From contig CAIKAR010000065.1 of the NCBI GenBank assembly GCA_903825465.1, forward strand, positions 1-64,000: 64,000 bases of DNA, in the 5' to 3' direction. Made by a program: the position numbers and the translations under genes. This DNA is from an uncultured Hyphomicrobiales bacterium (GTDB lineage Bacteria; Pseudomonadota; Alphaproteobacteria; Rhizobiales; Beijerinckiaceae). The notes under the pieces are model-generated. The model was not told the DNA's origin and made no database searches. It worked only from the letters and a program-made list of their open reading frames with translations. The number at the start of each line of letters is the position of its first letter. Within the stretch, counting starts at the first letter, position 1. Of this stretch, positions 37,584 to 48,505 are shown piece after piece.

Positions 37584-38309
37584 ATGGCGGCGGAAACGGA
37601 ACTGCGCGAAAAACTTTCGGCCTGCGCGCGAATATTCGCGATGCAGGAAATGCTGGGGCTTTTCGGCCATATCAGCGTTTTCGATCCCGTCGCGAGACGC
37701 GTTTACATGTCGCCCGCCATGGGCTTCGACAAGGCCGAGGTGACGCCGGACGACATTGTCGTCGGCGACCTCGATGGCAAGGTTTTCAACTCCAGCCAGC
37801 GATTCGCGCTTGAATGGCCGATCCATATGGCGCTCCACGCCGGGCGGACGGACGCCATCGCCGTCGCGCATTTGCACGCCCAATACGCGACGCTGTTTTC
37901 GGTTTCGAAACAGCAATTCCACCCAATCACGCTGCAAGGCACTTATTTCGCGGGGGGCTTGCCGCTCTATCACGAGCCGCAGCTCGTCACGACGATGCAA
38001 AAAGGCCTCAACCTCGCGAAGGCCATGGGCGACAGCCCCGCGATCTTCATGAAGGGCCACGGCATCGCGCTCGCGGCGCGCAGCGTCGAGGAGATGCTTT
38101 ACTCCTCGCTCATTCTCGAAGACGAGGCGCAAAAGCACACGCTCGCCTCGTCGCTCGGCGAGTTCCATTGCTTTGGCGTCGAAGACCGGGCGGAATTCGA
38201 GGGCGACGTCAAATTCGCCGCCCGCGCCACTCGCTGCTGGAACTATTACTGCAAGCTTGAACACCGCTGGAACCGCCAGCCGGGCACCGGCCGTGTCCCC
38301 TTCACGTAG
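37584..38309 (+). CDS. Class II aldolase/adducin family protein
   Basis: LGLFGHISVFDPVARRVYMSPAMGFDKAEVTPDDIVVGDLDG; FMKGHGIALAARSVEEML. Confidence 0.93.
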   Translation: MAAETELREKLSACARIFAMQEMLGLFGHISVFDPVARRVYMSPAMGFDKAEVTPDDIVVGDLDGKVFNSSQRFALEWPIHMALHAGRTDAIAVAHLHAQYATLFSVSKQQFHPITLQGTYFAGGLPLYHEPQLVTTMQKGLNLAKAMGDSPAIFMKGHGIALAARSVEEMLYSSLILEDEAQKHTLASSLGEFHCFGVEDRAEFEGDVKFAARATRCWNYYCKLEHRWNRQPGTGRVPFT

Positions 38310-38317
38310 GCTCTTCC

Positions 38318-39337
38318 GTGTCCCATATCGTTGATATCCACACCCATTGCGTGCTGCCGAGCCGCGACGATCCCTTTGGCGTCGGCCACGTTTTCCGCGG
38401 CCGCTCCGTTGAGGGCGACATCGTCTCGAACTTCCGCGGCCTGCCAGCCATCGGCCACCGGGAAATGGCGGATTTCGACTGGCAGCAGGCGACGAGCGCG
38501 AAAGCCGGTGTGACGCGGCGGATCATTTCCAACCCGTTTTCCGCCGAGGCGATCACGCAGGTTTCATCCAGCCCCGCGATTGATGTCGTCAAACACGGCA
38601 ACGACCTGGTCGCCGCCATCGTCGCCAAGTCGCCGTCAAACCTTTACGGCATGGGCCACGTCAATCCGCTCGACGAGAAGCAGGTCGCCGAGGCCGAGCG
38701 CTGCGTGGGCGCGCTCGGCTTCAAGGGCCTGCTTCTCTGTTCGAGCTGGCATAAGCGCTTCATCGACAACGCCGAGGCGACGCCGTTCTGGGAATGGGCC
38801 GACGCGACGCGGACGCCGATCTTCATCCACCCGCCGCGCGCGCCCATCGGCGCGGATCAGGAAATGGGACAATACAAGCTCGACGAGCTTGTCGGCCGGC
38901 CCTTCGACACCGCGATGGCGTTGGCGCGCATGATTTTAAGCGGCATGTTCGACCGTTTTCAAAACCTGAACATCACGGTCGCGCACATGGGCGGAGGTCT
39001 CTTGCCGGTGATGGGCAGGCTGAATTTCGGCTGGCGGCTAGGCTCCGAGGGGTTGCCGGAGCACGCGAAAATCCGTTGCGCGGAATTGCCGAGCGATTAC
39101 CTGCGCCGCCTCAACGTGGACACCATGGGGCTGTGGGGACCGCACCTCAAACAGGCGGTCGAGGTGTTCGGCGCGGACCGCGTGATGTTTGGAACGGATT
39201 TCGGCCCTGTGCCGATCGATCCGAAGGAGCATATCGACATCGTCAACGCCCTGCCGATCACCGAAGCGCAAAAGCAGGACATTTTCTGGCGCAACGCCGA
39301 CCGCGTGTTCGGCCTTGGCCTGGCCGCGGCCGCGTGA
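38318..39337 (+). CDS. Amidohydrolase family (ACMSD-like) protein
   Basis: GTG start; SHIVDIHTHCVLPSRDD; FDRFQNLNITVAHMGGGLLPVMGRL; DTMGLWGPHLKQAVEVFGADRVMFGTDFG. Confidence 0.93.
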   Translation: MSHIVDIHTHCVLPSRDDPFGVGHVFRGRSVEGDIVSNFRGLPAIGHREMADFDWQQATSAKAGVTRRIISNPFSAEAITQVSSSPAIDVVKHGNDLVAAIVAKSPSNLYGMGHVNPLDEKQVAEAERCVGALGFKGLLLCSSWHKRFIDNAEATPFWEWADATRTPIFIHPPRAPIGADQEMGQYKLDELVGRPFDTAMALARMILSGMFDRFQNLNITVAHMGGGLLPVMGRLNFGWRLGSEGLPEHAKIRCAELPSDYLRRLNVDTMGLWGPHLKQAVEVFGADRVMFGTDFGPVPIDPKEHIDIVNALPITEAQKQDIFWRNADRVFGLGLAAAA

Positions 39338-40506
39338 GCGCGCTCTGCCCGACGGAGTTTTTGTCCCGCGCCCGCGCGGTGGGGCCGACGCTGGCGCGAC
39401 ACGCGGCGGAGGGCAGGGGACAATACCGCCTCGCGAAAAAATCGCTCGACGCCATGCGCGAGGCAGGATTCTTCCGCCTCATGCAGCCGGCGCGCTGGGG
39501 TGGCTTCGAATTGCCGCCGCCGCTTGTCTACGAAGTCGAGATGATCGTGGGCGAAAGCGACATGTCCGCCGCCTGGGTGCTTGGCGTGGGCGGCGTCGTC
39601 GCTTGGCTGATGGCGCTTTTCGACGCGCGGGCCGGCGACGATGTCTGGGGTGGCGACCCCGGCGCCATCCTGTGCTGCGCTTTGCGGCGCTCGGGCGTCG
39701 CGACACCAGTCGCCGGCGGTTATCGTCTGAGCGGGCGCTGGAGCTACGCCAGCGGCTGCGACCATGCGGGGTGGGCGGCGCTCGGCGCCCTGCGGGCAAC
39801 CGACGAGCCGCGGCCAGAGGACCACCTGCTTGTGCTTGTCCCGCGGGAAAATTTCGAGATTGTCGATTGCTGGCGCGCGCCGGGATTGCAGGCCACCGGC
39901 AGCAACGACATCGTTGTGAAGGACGCCTTCGTGCCGGCGCATCGCGTTGTCCGAATGATCGACAATCTGAATTGCGTTGGTCCCGGCTTGTCCACGCATC
40001 GCGCCGCCATATATCGGCTGCCGTTCGGCCAGGTTTTCGCCGCCGGCGTGTCGGTCGCCGCTGTCGGCGCCTTGCGGGCGATGCTCGACGCGTTCGTGAA
40101 GGCGGCGGGCGAGCGCAAGCGCGTTGGGGCGGCGCTCGCGGACGATCCCGACGCTCAGTTGGCCTGCGCCGAGGCCGAGGGCGCCATCGACATGGCGCGC
40201 ATGATCGTCCGGCGAAACTTCGGCGAGATGGCGGATTTTGCCGCGCGGGGCGAGATCACGCCAATCCCGGCGCGGCTGCTCTACAAATACCAGCTCTCGA
40301 CGATCACGCGCGCCTGTCGCGACGCCGCCCTGAAAATCCTCGAATTTTCGGGCACGGCGGGCCTGTCGGCGGCTCATCCTTTTTCGCGGCTGATGGCCGA
40401 CATCACCGCCGCAAAGCAACACGTCACCAACCAGACCGCGCTGCACGGGCGCGACCTTGGTTGGTCGACGCTGGGCCTGCCTGAACGAATGGATTTCATG
40501 CTGTGA
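39334..40506 (+). CDS. Acyl-CoA dehydrogenase family / flavin-dependent monooxygenase-like protein
   Basis: GTGA overlap with upstream stop; FFRLMQPARWGGFELPPPLVYEVEMIVGESDMSAAWVLGVGG; GYRLSGRWSYASGCDHAGWAALGA. Confidence 0.9.
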   Translation: MSALCPTEFLSRARAVGPTLARHAAEGRGQYRLAKKSLDAMREAGFFRLMQPARWGGFELPPPLVYEVEMIVGESDMSAAWVLGVGGVVAWLMALFDARAGDDVWGGDPGAILCCALRRSGVATPVAGGYRLSGRWSYASGCDHAGWAALGALRATDEPRPEDHLLVLVPRENFEIVDCWRAPGLQATGSNDIVVKDAFVPAHRVVRMIDNLNCVGPGLSTHRAAIYRLPFGQVFAAGVSVAAVGALRAMLDAFVKAAGERKRVGAALADDPDAQLACAEAEGAIDMARMIVRRNFGEMADFAARGEITPIPARLLYKYQLSTITRACRDAALKILEFSGTAGLSAAHPFSRLMADITAAKQHVTNQTALHGRDLGWSTLGLPERMDFML

Positions 40507-40571
40507 GGGGAGCGCGAGCGCTCCAATTGCGGCGATTTTACCCGGTGTAAAGGCTATGCTAGCCTGCTCGC

Positions 40572-41924
40572 GTGTTCAAGACGGCGAGAATCATGGCTTT
40601 CGCGCCTTTATCCGGTCGAATAATCCGAGCGTTGCCTGTCGTCGCGGCCGTCGCGTTGTCGACTCCCGCCGCGCGCGCGGACGATCGCGGTCTTTTGCTG
40701 GCGCAAATCAACGCCCATCCCACGGATTACGACGCGACCTTCGCCTACGTCCGCGCCTCAACCGCGGCGCGGGACGACGAAGCGGCGATTTCGGCGCTGG
40801 AACGCCTGTTGTTTTTCAACCCGGCGCTGACGCGCGCGAAATACGAGCTTGGCAACCTCTATATGCGGCTGGGCTCCAACGCGATGGCGGCGCGTTATTT
40901 TGGCGAAGCGCTGGCGGCGGGGGATCTCGACCCCGACTTGCGCGTCCGCGCGGAAACCTACCTGCCCCTGGCGAAAAAGGAACTCCAGCCCGACCGCGTT
41001 TATGGCCTGCTGGAAGCCGGCGCGGCTTATAACTCGAATCCGGGCGGTCTCCCGCCGGCAAGCCTGATCGCGAGCAACCTGCTGACCGTCCCGATCGGCG
41101 CGGGCAACGCCGGCCGCGGCGTCGGCATGGGCTTCGGCCTTTTCGACGCGCGCTTTGTCCACGACTTCCAAAACGAACGCGGCGACACGTTCGAGGCGCA
41201 CGTGCAGGGCTACGCCACCGCGCAGTTCGGATTGTCGGCGCTGAATGTCGGGCTGGCGAACCTCTCGGCCGGGCCGCGCCTGGCGATCGCCCCCGAAGTT
41301 TTGCCGGGCTGGACCATCCATCCGTACGGCGCCTATTCGCTGCTGTCGGTCAATGGCTCGGTTTACGCCACGACACAGGGCGCGGGCGTGTCGATCGGCG
41401 CGCCCTTGACGCGCTGGTTCTCGCTTGAGCCGGGCGTCGAATGGGCCAGCGTCCTCGTCAACGACAGTTTTGCCCGAGTCACCGACGCGACGCTCAACAG
41501 TGGCGTGGAGTGGACGGGGAGCCTCGCGGCCAAATGGTCGGCGAGCGATGTTGTGACGGTCAAGGGCAGGGTCTTCGCGTCGACCAACCGAACAAGCGAT
41601 ATCTTGCTCGCCTCATCGCAACAGGGTGTCGAGGCCTCGATCAAGTTCGATTTCGATCCGCCGGTTTCGGGCATTCCGCTGCTTTGGTCGATCACGCCCT
41701 TCGCGCGTTACACGACGGTCGCTTTCGACCGGGTCAACGCCTTCGCTCAGGAACTGACGCCGCGCCGCGACACGCTTTGGCGCGCCGGCGGCCAGCTCGA
41801 CATGCCGCTGAACGCCTGGCTTGGCCTGACGGCCCTGGCGCAATACGAGAACAATCGTTCCAACGACGTCCAGTTCGGCTATTCCGCCTGGACGGCGTCG
41901 CTCGGCGCGACCGTGCGGTTTTAG
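40572..41924 (+). CDS. Exported TPR protein with C-terminal outer-membrane beta-barrel-like domain
   Basis: N-terminal TPR-like repeat (AAISALERLLFFNPALTRAKYELGNLYMRLGSNAMAARYFGEAL) and long C-terminal half of alternating hydrophobic strands ending in aromatic F (WTASLGATVRF). Confidence 0.75.
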   Translation: MFKTARIMAFAPLSGRIIRALPVVAAVALSTPAARADDRGLLLAQINAHPTDYDATFAYVRASTAARDDEAAISALERLLFFNPALTRAKYELGNLYMRLGSNAMAARYFGEALAAGDLDPDLRVRAETYLPLAKKELQPDRVYGLLEAGAAYNSNPGGLPPASLIASNLLTVPIGAGNAGRGVGMGFGLFDARFVHDFQNERGDTFEAHVQGYATAQFGLSALNVGLANLSAGPRLAIAPEVLPGWTIHPYGAYSLLSVNGSVYATTQGAGVSIGAPLTRWFSLEPGVEWASVLVNDSFARVTDATLNSGVEWTGSLAAKWSASDVVTVKGRVFASTNRTSDILLASSQQGVEASIKFDFDPPVSGIPLLWSITPFARYTTVAFDRVNAFAQELTPRRDTLWRAGGQLDMPLNAWLGLTALAQYENNRSNDVQFGYSAWTASLGATVRF

Positions 41925-41933
41925 GAGGCGCCA

Positions 41934-42740
41934 ATGTCTCGCGTGCGATTCCTTCTTCTCGCGACATCGGCGCTTTGCGTGGTCGCTTCCGCCGCCCGCG
42001 CGCAGAACGTGGGCAACGTTGGCGCGGTCAATCAATCGACGAAGGGCGCGCCGCCGGGTGGCGCGGTGAGCCTGGGCGCGAACATCGTCCACAACGAGCG
42101 CGTGCAGACGGACGCCAATGGCTCGGCGCAGCTTTCCTTCACCGACGGCTCCTCCATGGCGGTCGCGCGCAATTCGAGCGTGACCATCGACAATTATGTT
42201 TACGATCCCTCGGCGGGCGCGGGCGCGCAGGCCGCGAGTCTGGCGCGCGGCGCGCTGCGCTTCGTCGGCGGAAAGATATCGCACGGCGGCGGCGCGACGG
42301 TTGAAACCCCTGTCGCGACGATTGGCGTGCGCGGCGGCGTGATGACGGTTCAACTTGTTGGTCAAAGCCTGCGCGTTTTCGGCCATTACGGCATTGTCAC
42401 CGTGTCGAATGGCGCCGGGCGCGTCGTCTCCAGCCGCAACGATTTCAACATCGTGGTGGACGGGCCAAACACGCCGCCGCGGGCGGCTGGCGTCAGCGAC
42501 CCCGCCGAACTCGCCGACATCGGCGCGACGATGACGAGCACGAGACGGCAGCATGGCGGCGCGACGAAATATCCAAACGACGGCGATCTCGGCCGCGCCG
42601 GCGTCGGGACGCCAAGGATCGGCGTTGACACGCCGGATTTCGATTTAGCGGCAGACGCCAATCGCGGCGCGCGCGCGTCGACCGCCCCCGATTTTCCCCC
42701 GCCGCTACGGGCGGTGGTAGTGCCTGTGCGGGGACGCTAG
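41934..42740 (+). CDS. FecR domain-containing exported protein
   Basis: GAVSLGANIVHNERVQTDANGSAQLSFTDGSSMAVARNSSVTIDNYVYDPS ... ETPVATIGVRGGVMTVQL. Confidence 0.9.
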   Translation: MSRVRFLLLATSALCVVASAARAQNVGNVGAVNQSTKGAPPGGAVSLGANIVHNERVQTDANGSAQLSFTDGSSMAVARNSSVTIDNYVYDPSAGAGAQAASLARGALRFVGGKISHGGGATVETPVATIGVRGGVMTVQLVGQSLRVFGHYGIVTVSNGAGRVVSSRNDFNIVVDGPNTPPRAAGVSDPAELADIGATMTSTRRQHGGATKYPNDGDLGRAGVGTPRIGVDTPDFDLAADANRGARASTAPDFPPPLRAVVVPVRGR

Positions 42741-42742
42741 AC

Positions 42743-43456
42743 TCACGGCGCCGGCGTTTTCGCCACGATTTCAAAACTGACCGAGCTCTGGAACTGATTG
42801 ACCGTCTGTTTGCCGCTGCGGGGGTCGTAGCGCTCCTGACCGGCCTTTCGCATGTGGCGGACCATCATGCTCGCCCCGCGCCCGTCATCGAGGGTTTTTT
42901 CGCAGTTTTGCTTGATGAAAAGGCCATCGACGGGCGTTTCTCCGTCTTCGGGCGGAAGGTCGGCGCAGGTCCAATCATCGCGGCCAAAACGCGAGGTCAT
43001 GAAATTCTTGAGTAGATAGGCTTCGTCGCGGTTGTCGTCGTAGCGGGGGTCGCTGACCAGCCTGATACCGCGCAAAATCCCGTCGTCGGAGAAAAGCGCC
43101 GACGCGACAATGGGAAACCCGTAGGTCTTGGTGCCACCGAAGCGTTCGATTTCGCCGGCCAGATTGTTGGCGCGGGCCCAGTATTCCATCTCGTCGTCGT
43201 AGCGGAAATAGACTTCGCGCAGCCCGCTTTCCTCCGGCTTGCAGCGCTTGAAATCGGAAAAATTCCGCAGCGGCAGCGACGGTGGCCCGCCACGCGTGCC
43301 GCAGGCGAATTCAACAAATTCGGAAGGCTGATCGGCGGCGGGCGCGCCGAATTTCAAGTCCCAGATTTCCTGACGTTTCGCCGGCGCGCCCTGCTGGGCC
43401 ACGACCGAAGTCGTCGTCAGCGCGATGACCGCGACGGCCCACAACAATAGCTTCAT
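42743..43456 (-). CDS. Exported hypothetical protein
   Basis: Signal peptide MKLLLWAVAVIALTTTSVVAQQ; 237 aa with no family I can name. Confidence 0.75.
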   Translation of the reverse strand: MKLLLWAVAVIALTTTSVVAQQGAPAKRQEIWDLKFGAPAADQPSEFVEFACGTRGGPPSLPLRNFSDFKRCKPEESGLREVYFRYDDEMEYWARANNLAGEIERFGGTKTYGFPIVASALFSDDGILRGIRLVSDPRYDDNRDEAYLLKNFMTSRFGRDDWTCADLPPEDGETPVDGLFIKQNCEKTLDDGRGASMMVRHMRKAGQERYDPRSGKQTVNQFQSSVSFEIVAKTPAP

Positions 43457-43569
43457 TGACGCGCCCTGTTTCCTCCCGCGGAGTGTAGCGCGTCGGAACG
43501 GCGGGCTCAAATGTGAAGGGGGAGAGACGATGGAGTTGAGACCGATGAACTGGCCGCGCGCGCCGGCCC

Positions 43570-44760
43570 TCAGCGACCCGCCCTCAACGCCTCAAGCACC
43601 CGCGACGAGGCGAAACCATCCGCTGGCGCCAGCCCGGCGCTTACCTGAAAGCGGTGAATAGCGTCGCGCGACGATGGCCCGAAGCGTCCATCGATTTTGC
43701 CGTCGTAGAAGCCGCGCTCGCGCAACAGCGTTTGCAACCTCGCGCGGTCCGACGGATCGAGCGGTCGGAAATCCTTGGGCCATTGCGCCCGGACGCCGGG
43801 GCGGCCCGCGATCCGCTCGCCCAGCAGCGCCACCGACATCGCGTAGGAGTCCGAGACGTTGTAGAGCTTGATGATCCAATAATTGTCGCCCAGCAGGAAG
43901 GCCGGGCCGCCGGCGCCGGCCGGCAGGTAGAGCGTGGCGTCGCCGGAAGCGGGCAGGGCGCCGCCGTCGGCGCGGCGGAAGCCCTTCGCCGAAAACGACG
44001 CGAACGAACCCGTTAACGAACGCCAGTCAAAGTCCTGGGGAACGATGGCTTCCGCGCCCCAGCTTGACCCCGGTTTCCAGCCTTGAGCGCGAAAAAACCG
44101 CCCGATGGACGCCAGCGTGTCCGGCGCCGAGCTCCATATATCGGGCGCGCCGGTCTTGTTCAGCGACACCGCGTATTTGAGATAGGCCGAGGGCAGGAAT
44201 TGGGGTTGGCCCATCGCGCCGGCCCAGGATCCCTTGAGCTTTTCGCGCGTGGCGAAACCTTTTTCGAGCATGACGAGCGCTGCCACCGCTTCCCCGGCGA
44301 TATCGTCGTCGTCGCGCGCGTAGGCGAGCGTCGCGAGCGAGCGGACGACGTCGTGGTCTCCCATGGCGCCGCGGCCATATTCGCTTTCAACGCCCCAGAT
44401 GGCGACGATGATTTCAGCCGGCACGCCTTCCGCGCGCCCAATCGCGGCGAGCTCGGCCGCCCATTTCGCCCGCGCGGCGGCGCCACCCGACACGCGCCCC
44501 GCCGACACCGCGCCGTCGAGATAGGCTTTGATGGTGCGTTCGAATTCCGATTGTCGCGCGCCCTGGTTGATCAGCGTCGGGTCCGGCGTCAATCCCGCGA
44601 ACGCGGTGTCGAAGGTTTTTCGCGATACGCCCTGTTTTTGCGCCAGCGGCCAGAGTGTTTCCAGAAACGCGGCGAAAGGCTGGCCGACGGCGAACGCCAC
44701 GCCGGGCAACGGCGCGGCGAGAAAGGACAGGATGAGCGCGCGGCGGCTGTGCGATTCCAT
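43570..44760 (-). CDS. Lytic murein transglycosylase (MltB-like) with C-terminal peptidoglycan-binding domain
   Basis: IWGVESEYGRGAMGDHDVVRSLATLAYARD; GSWAGAMGQPQFLPSAYLKYAVSLN; LQTLLRERGFYDGKIDGRFGPSSRDAIHRFQ. Confidence 0.95.
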   Translation of the reverse strand: MESHSRRALILSFLAAPLPGVAFAVGQPFAAFLETLWPLAQKQGVSRKTFDTAFAGLTPDPTLINQGARQSEFERTIKAYLDGAVSAGRVSGGAAARAKWAAELAAIGRAEGVPAEIIVAIWGVESEYGRGAMGDHDVVRSLATLAYARDDDDIAGEAVAALVMLEKGFATREKLKGSWAGAMGQPQFLPSAYLKYAVSLNKTGAPDIWSSAPDTLASIGRFFRAQGWKPGSSWGAEAIVPQDFDWRSLTGSFASFSAKGFRRADGGALPASGDATLYLPAGAGGPAFLLGDNYWIIKLYNVSDSYAMSVALLGERIAGRPGVRAQWPKDFRPLDPSDRARLQTLLRERGFYDGKIDGRFGPSSRDAIHRFQVSAGLAPADGFASSRVLEALRAGR

Positions 44761-44845
44761 GCCCCAGATTAGCATCGCCACGCCCTCCCTTGCCATGGGC
44801 GCGTTGGCGGGCGATGAGGGCGGCGCAACCCTTTGCGAGCCCGCC

Positions 44846-45268
44846 ATGCCCTCCAAAGCCGTCGTTCTGCGCCCTTCGGAACAGCCGCTCGCCGACCGGG
44901 GAGGGGGCGCGCGCACCATTCCAATGGTGACGCCCGGCTGCGGCTCGACGCAAATCCTCAACGGGTTCACGATGTTCGAGCCCGGCGCGCGCATCGGCCT
45001 GCACTACCACAATTGCGAGGAGAGCGTGCTGGTGACGGAGGGCGAGGCCATCGCCATGATCGACGGCGTCGAGCATCGTCTGAGCGCCGGCGACACGACA
45101 TGGGTCGCCGCCGAAGTCCCGCATTTTTTCCGCAATCCATCCACGACGAAGACGATGAAAATTTTCTGGATTTACGCGTCCATCGCCGCCACCCGCACTC
45201 TGGTTGAAACCGGAGAAACCCGTCCCGTGGCGGCCGAACACGCCGCCGACAAGCTGGTGAAGCGCTGA
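44846..45268 (+). CDS. Cupin domain-containing protein
   Basis: MFEPGARIGLHYHNCEESVLVTEGEAIAMIDGVEHRLSAGDTTWVAAEVPHFFRN. Confidence 0.92.
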   Translation: MPSKAVVLRPSEQPLADRGGGARTIPMVTPGCGSTQILNGFTMFEPGARIGLHYHNCEESVLVTEGEAIAMIDGVEHRLSAGDTTWVAAEVPHFFRNPSTTKTMKIFWIYASIAATRTLVETGETRPVAAEHAADKLVKR

Positions 45269-45269
45269 C

Positions 45270-46325
45270 ATGGCGAGGGTTTCCGCCGCGGCGTTGCGCG
45301 ATTTCGTGGCGCGCGTTTTCGTCGCGCTGGATCTGCCCCACGCGGACGCGGAAATCATCGCCGCGCGGATGGTTGAAGCCGACCTCGTTGGCGCCGATGG
45401 CCACGGGGTTTTCCGGTTGCCGCAATATGTTCGACGTTTGAAGGGCGGCGGCGTCAACAAGCGCCCCGACATCTCGGTCAATCACACTGGTCCCGCCACC
45501 GCGCTGGTCGATGGCGACAATGGCATGGGCCATCTCGTGATGACCCGCGCGGCCCAAACCGCCATCGAGCTCGCCAAAAAATCCGGCGTCGCCTGGGTCG
45601 GCGCGCGGCGCTCGAACCACGCCGGCGCGGCCTCCGTTTACGCGGAAATGCCGGTCCGGGCTGGCATGATTTCGATCTATTCGGCCGTCGCCAGCGCCAA
45701 CCACATGCCACCTTGGGGTGGCGTCGACTCGCTGCTCGGCACCAATCCGCTCGCCATTGGCCTGCCCATGGGCGGCGACGCGCCTGTGATGCTCGACATC
45801 GCCACCACCGTGGTCTCCTACGGCACGGTGAAATCATACGAACTACGGGGCGAAAAAATGCCCGAAGGCTGGATGGTGGACAAGGCGACAGGCGGGCCTT
45901 TGACCGACCCCGAGCGCGCTAGCGAGGGATTTTTATTGCCGATCGGCGGCTACAAGGGCGCGGGACTGTCGATGATCCTGGGTTTGCTGGCGGGCGTGCT
46001 GAACGGCGCCGGCGTCGGCCGCGACGTGGTGGATTTCAACTACGACAACAAATCCACCGCCAACACCGGTCAGTTCATTCTCGCGCTGGATGTCGGGCGC
46101 TTCATCGATCCCCCGGTGTTCGCGGACATGGCGCGCAGGCATCTCGACGAGTTGCGAAATTCCGAATGTTTGCCTGGTGTTGCGCGCATTCGCCTGCCGG
46201 GCGACGACAGGGCGGCGCGGCGCGCGGACCGCGAGCGGGACGGCGTTCCATTGTCCACCCCATTGCGCTCCCAACTCGACGCGGTGGCGGCGGAAACAGG
46301 TGTCGCAATGCTCGCCTCAACATAA
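45270..46325 (+). CDS. Ldh family oxidoreductase (malate/L-lactate dehydrogenase type 2)
   Basis: [78 protein letters not shown]. Confidence 0.95.
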   Translation: MARVSAAALRDFVARVFVALDLPHADAEIIAARMVEADLVGADGHGVFRLPQYVRRLKGGGVNKRPDISVNHTGPATALVDGDNGMGHLVMTRAAQTAIELAKKSGVAWVGARRSNHAGAASVYAEMPVRAGMISIYSAVASANHMPPWGGVDSLLGTNPLAIGLPMGGDAPVMLDIATTVVSYGTVKSYELRGEKMPEGWMVDKATGGPLTDPERASEGFLLPIGGYKGAGLSMILGLLAGVLNGAGVGRDVVDFNYDNKSTANTGQFILALDVGRFIDPPVFADMARRHLDELRNSECLPGVARIRLPGDDRAARRADRERDGVPLSTPLRSQLDAVAAETGVAMLAST

Positions 46326-46522
46326 ACAGTCGAGCGGTGAACCATTGTTTTTCAGACAAGGCTTGCTTTTTTGTGAATTTGCGCTATGGTCCATACATCG
46401 AATTTCGGCCTGATAACTTCGAACTTTGTCTCTCGCGGGACCGATGCTTGAAACTCTCCAAAATATCGATCGATCCGGCCCCGCGACATGCGGGCCTTCT
46501 CCCTACCCATTGGAGAGTTAAT

Positions 46523-46732
46523 ATGGCTACTGGAACCGTGAAGTGGTTCAACGCCCAGAAGGGCTTTGGCTTCATTCAACCCGACGACGGCGGCAAGGAC
46601 GTTTTCGTTCACATCAGCGCTGTCGAGCGCGCTGGCTTCCGCGAACTCCGCGACGGCCAGAAGATCAGCTACGAGCTGACCCAGGACAAGCGTTCGGGCC
46701 GCACCTCGGCCGATCAGCTCAAGGCCATGTGA
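46523..46732 (+). CDS. cspA: Cold-shock protein
   Basis: [52 protein letters not shown]; 69 aa. Confidence 0.97.
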   Translation: MATGTVKWFNAQKGFGFIQPDDGGKDVFVHISAVERAGFRELRDGQKISYELTQDKRSGRTSADQLKAM

Positions 46733-46763
46733 TTTAATCACATAGGCTTGTTCGACTTCAACG

Positions 46764-46803
46764 CGCCGCCAACCGGGACACCGGTGGCGGCGTTTTCTTT
46801 TTT
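46764..46803 (+). terminator. Rho-independent terminator of cspA
   Basis: CGCCGCC-AA-CCGG-GACA-CCGG-T-GGCGGCG followed by TTTTCTTTTTT. Confidence 0.93.
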
Positions 46804-46926
46804 ATGGGCAAATCATTTCTTCGAGCGGCTTGAGCGGCGGCGGCAGACGCGGCGCCCGGCTGGCGATCCCTTGTGGCGCCGCGCTCGAAGCTTTATCCAT
46901 TGTCTGCGCCTGAACAACGGAATCGC

Positions 46927-48501
46927 ATGTCCAACAACGAGAATTTCTACATTACAACGGCGATTCCCTACGCCAACGGGTCGCCGCACATCGGCCACGC
47001 CTACGAGCGCATCGCGACCGACGCGATCCAGCGCTTCATGCGCCTTGATGGCCGGAATGTGTTTTTCGTCACCGGCATGGACGAGCACGGGCTTAAGATG
47101 CAGCAGACCGCGCAACGAGAAGGGCTGACCCCGCGCCAACTCGCCGATCGGACGGCGGCGATTTTCGAACGCATGGGCGAGACGCTGAACGCGGTCGCCG
47201 ACGACATCGTTCGGACAACCGAACCACGCCATTACAGGGCGTCGGCGGCCATTTGGGAAAAGATGAAGGCGAACGGCGACATCTACCTGTCTAAATACGA
47301 GGGCTGGTACTCGGTGCGTGACGAGGCCTATTACGACGCCAGCGAAATCTCCGAGTCAGCAGACGGCGGGAAACTCTCGCCACAGGGCACACCCGTGGAA
47401 TGGGTGGCCGAGGAAAGCTATTTTTTCAAATTGTCGGCCTATGGCGACAAGTTGCTGGCATGGTACGAATCGCATCCTGATTTCGTTGTTCCAGGCAAAT
47501 ATTTCAATGAGATCAAAGCCTTCGTTAAACGTGGGCTCGCCGATCTATCGATCAGCCGCACCACCTTCGATTGGGGCGTGCCGGTGCCGGGCGATCCCGA
47601 GCATGTCATGTATGTGTGGGTTGACGCGCTGACCAACTACCTGACGGCCTGCGGCTATCCGGACCTCGACGGGCCGCGTGGAAAATACTGGCCGGCCAAC
47701 GCGCACGTGATTGGCAAGGACATCACGCGGTTCCACGCGGTGTTCTGGCCAGCGTTTTTGATGTCGGCGGGCGCCGCTGTGCCCAAACAACTGGTTGTGC
47801 ATGGCTTCCTTTTCTCGAAGGGCGAGAAAATGTCGAAGTCGCTCGGCAACGTCGTCGATCCCTTCTCGCTGGCCGAGCACTATGGCGTCGATCAGACCCG
47901 CTATTTCTTTCTTCGGGAAGTGCCCTTTGGGCAGGATGGCAGCTATTCGCACGAAGCCATCGTCAACCGCACCAACGCGGACCTCGCCAACGACCTCGGC
48001 AATCTCGCGCAGCGCTCGCTGTCGATGATCGCCCGCAACTGCGAGGGCAGGGCGCCGATGCCCGGCGCCCTTGCCGCCGAGGACGAGGCGCTTCTCGTCG
48101 ACGCCTGGGCGCTTGCCGACAAAGGCCGGGCGGCGATGAAGGATTTCGCGATCCACACGCTGCTGGCCGATGTCTGGAAGGTGGTCGCCGACGCCAATCG
48201 TTATTTTGCCGCGCTTGAGCCGTGGAAGCTGGCGAAATCCGACCCTGCCCGCATGGCGACGGTGCTGTGGACCACAGCCGAAACGCTCCGCAATGTGGCC
48301 ATCATGGCGCAACCGGCGATCCCCGCCGCCGCCGGGAAACTTCTCGATTTGCTCTCGATTCCCGCCACCGCGCGCCAGTTCACGTTTGTCGGGCCGGAGC
48401 ATAAGATCGTCGGCGGCATGGAATTGCCCGCGCCCGCGCCGATCTTCCCCCGCTACGTCGAGCCCGTGGAGAGCGGCGTCAAGGGCGCCGCGAAGGGCTA
48501 G
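46927..48501 (+). CDS. metG: Methionyl-tRNA synthetase
   Basis: [67 protein letters not shown] (KMSKS). Confidence 0.98.
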   Translation: MSNNENFYITTAIPYANGSPHIGHAYERIATDAIQRFMRLDGRNVFFVTGMDEHGLKMQQTAQREGLTPRQLADRTAAIFERMGETLNAVADDIVRTTEPRHYRASAAIWEKMKANGDIYLSKYEGWYSVRDEAYYDASEISESADGGKLSPQGTPVEWVAEESYFFKLSAYGDKLLAWYESHPDFVVPGKYFNEIKAFVKRGLADLSISRTTFDWGVPVPGDPEHVMYVWVDALTNYLTACGYPDLDGPRGKYWPANAHVIGKDITRFHAVFWPAFLMSAGAAVPKQLVVHGFLFSKGEKMSKSLGNVVDPFSLAEHYGVDQTRYFFLREVPFGQDGSYSHEAIVNRTNADLANDLGNLAQRSLSMIARNCEGRAPMPGALAAEDEALLVDAWALADKGRAAMKDFAIHTLLADVWKVVADANRYFAALEPWKLAKSDPARMATVLWTTAETLRNVAIMAQPAIPAAAGKLLDLLSIPATARQFTFVGPEHKIVGGMELPAPAPIFPRYVEPVESGVKGAAKG

Positions 48502-48505
48502 CGCG

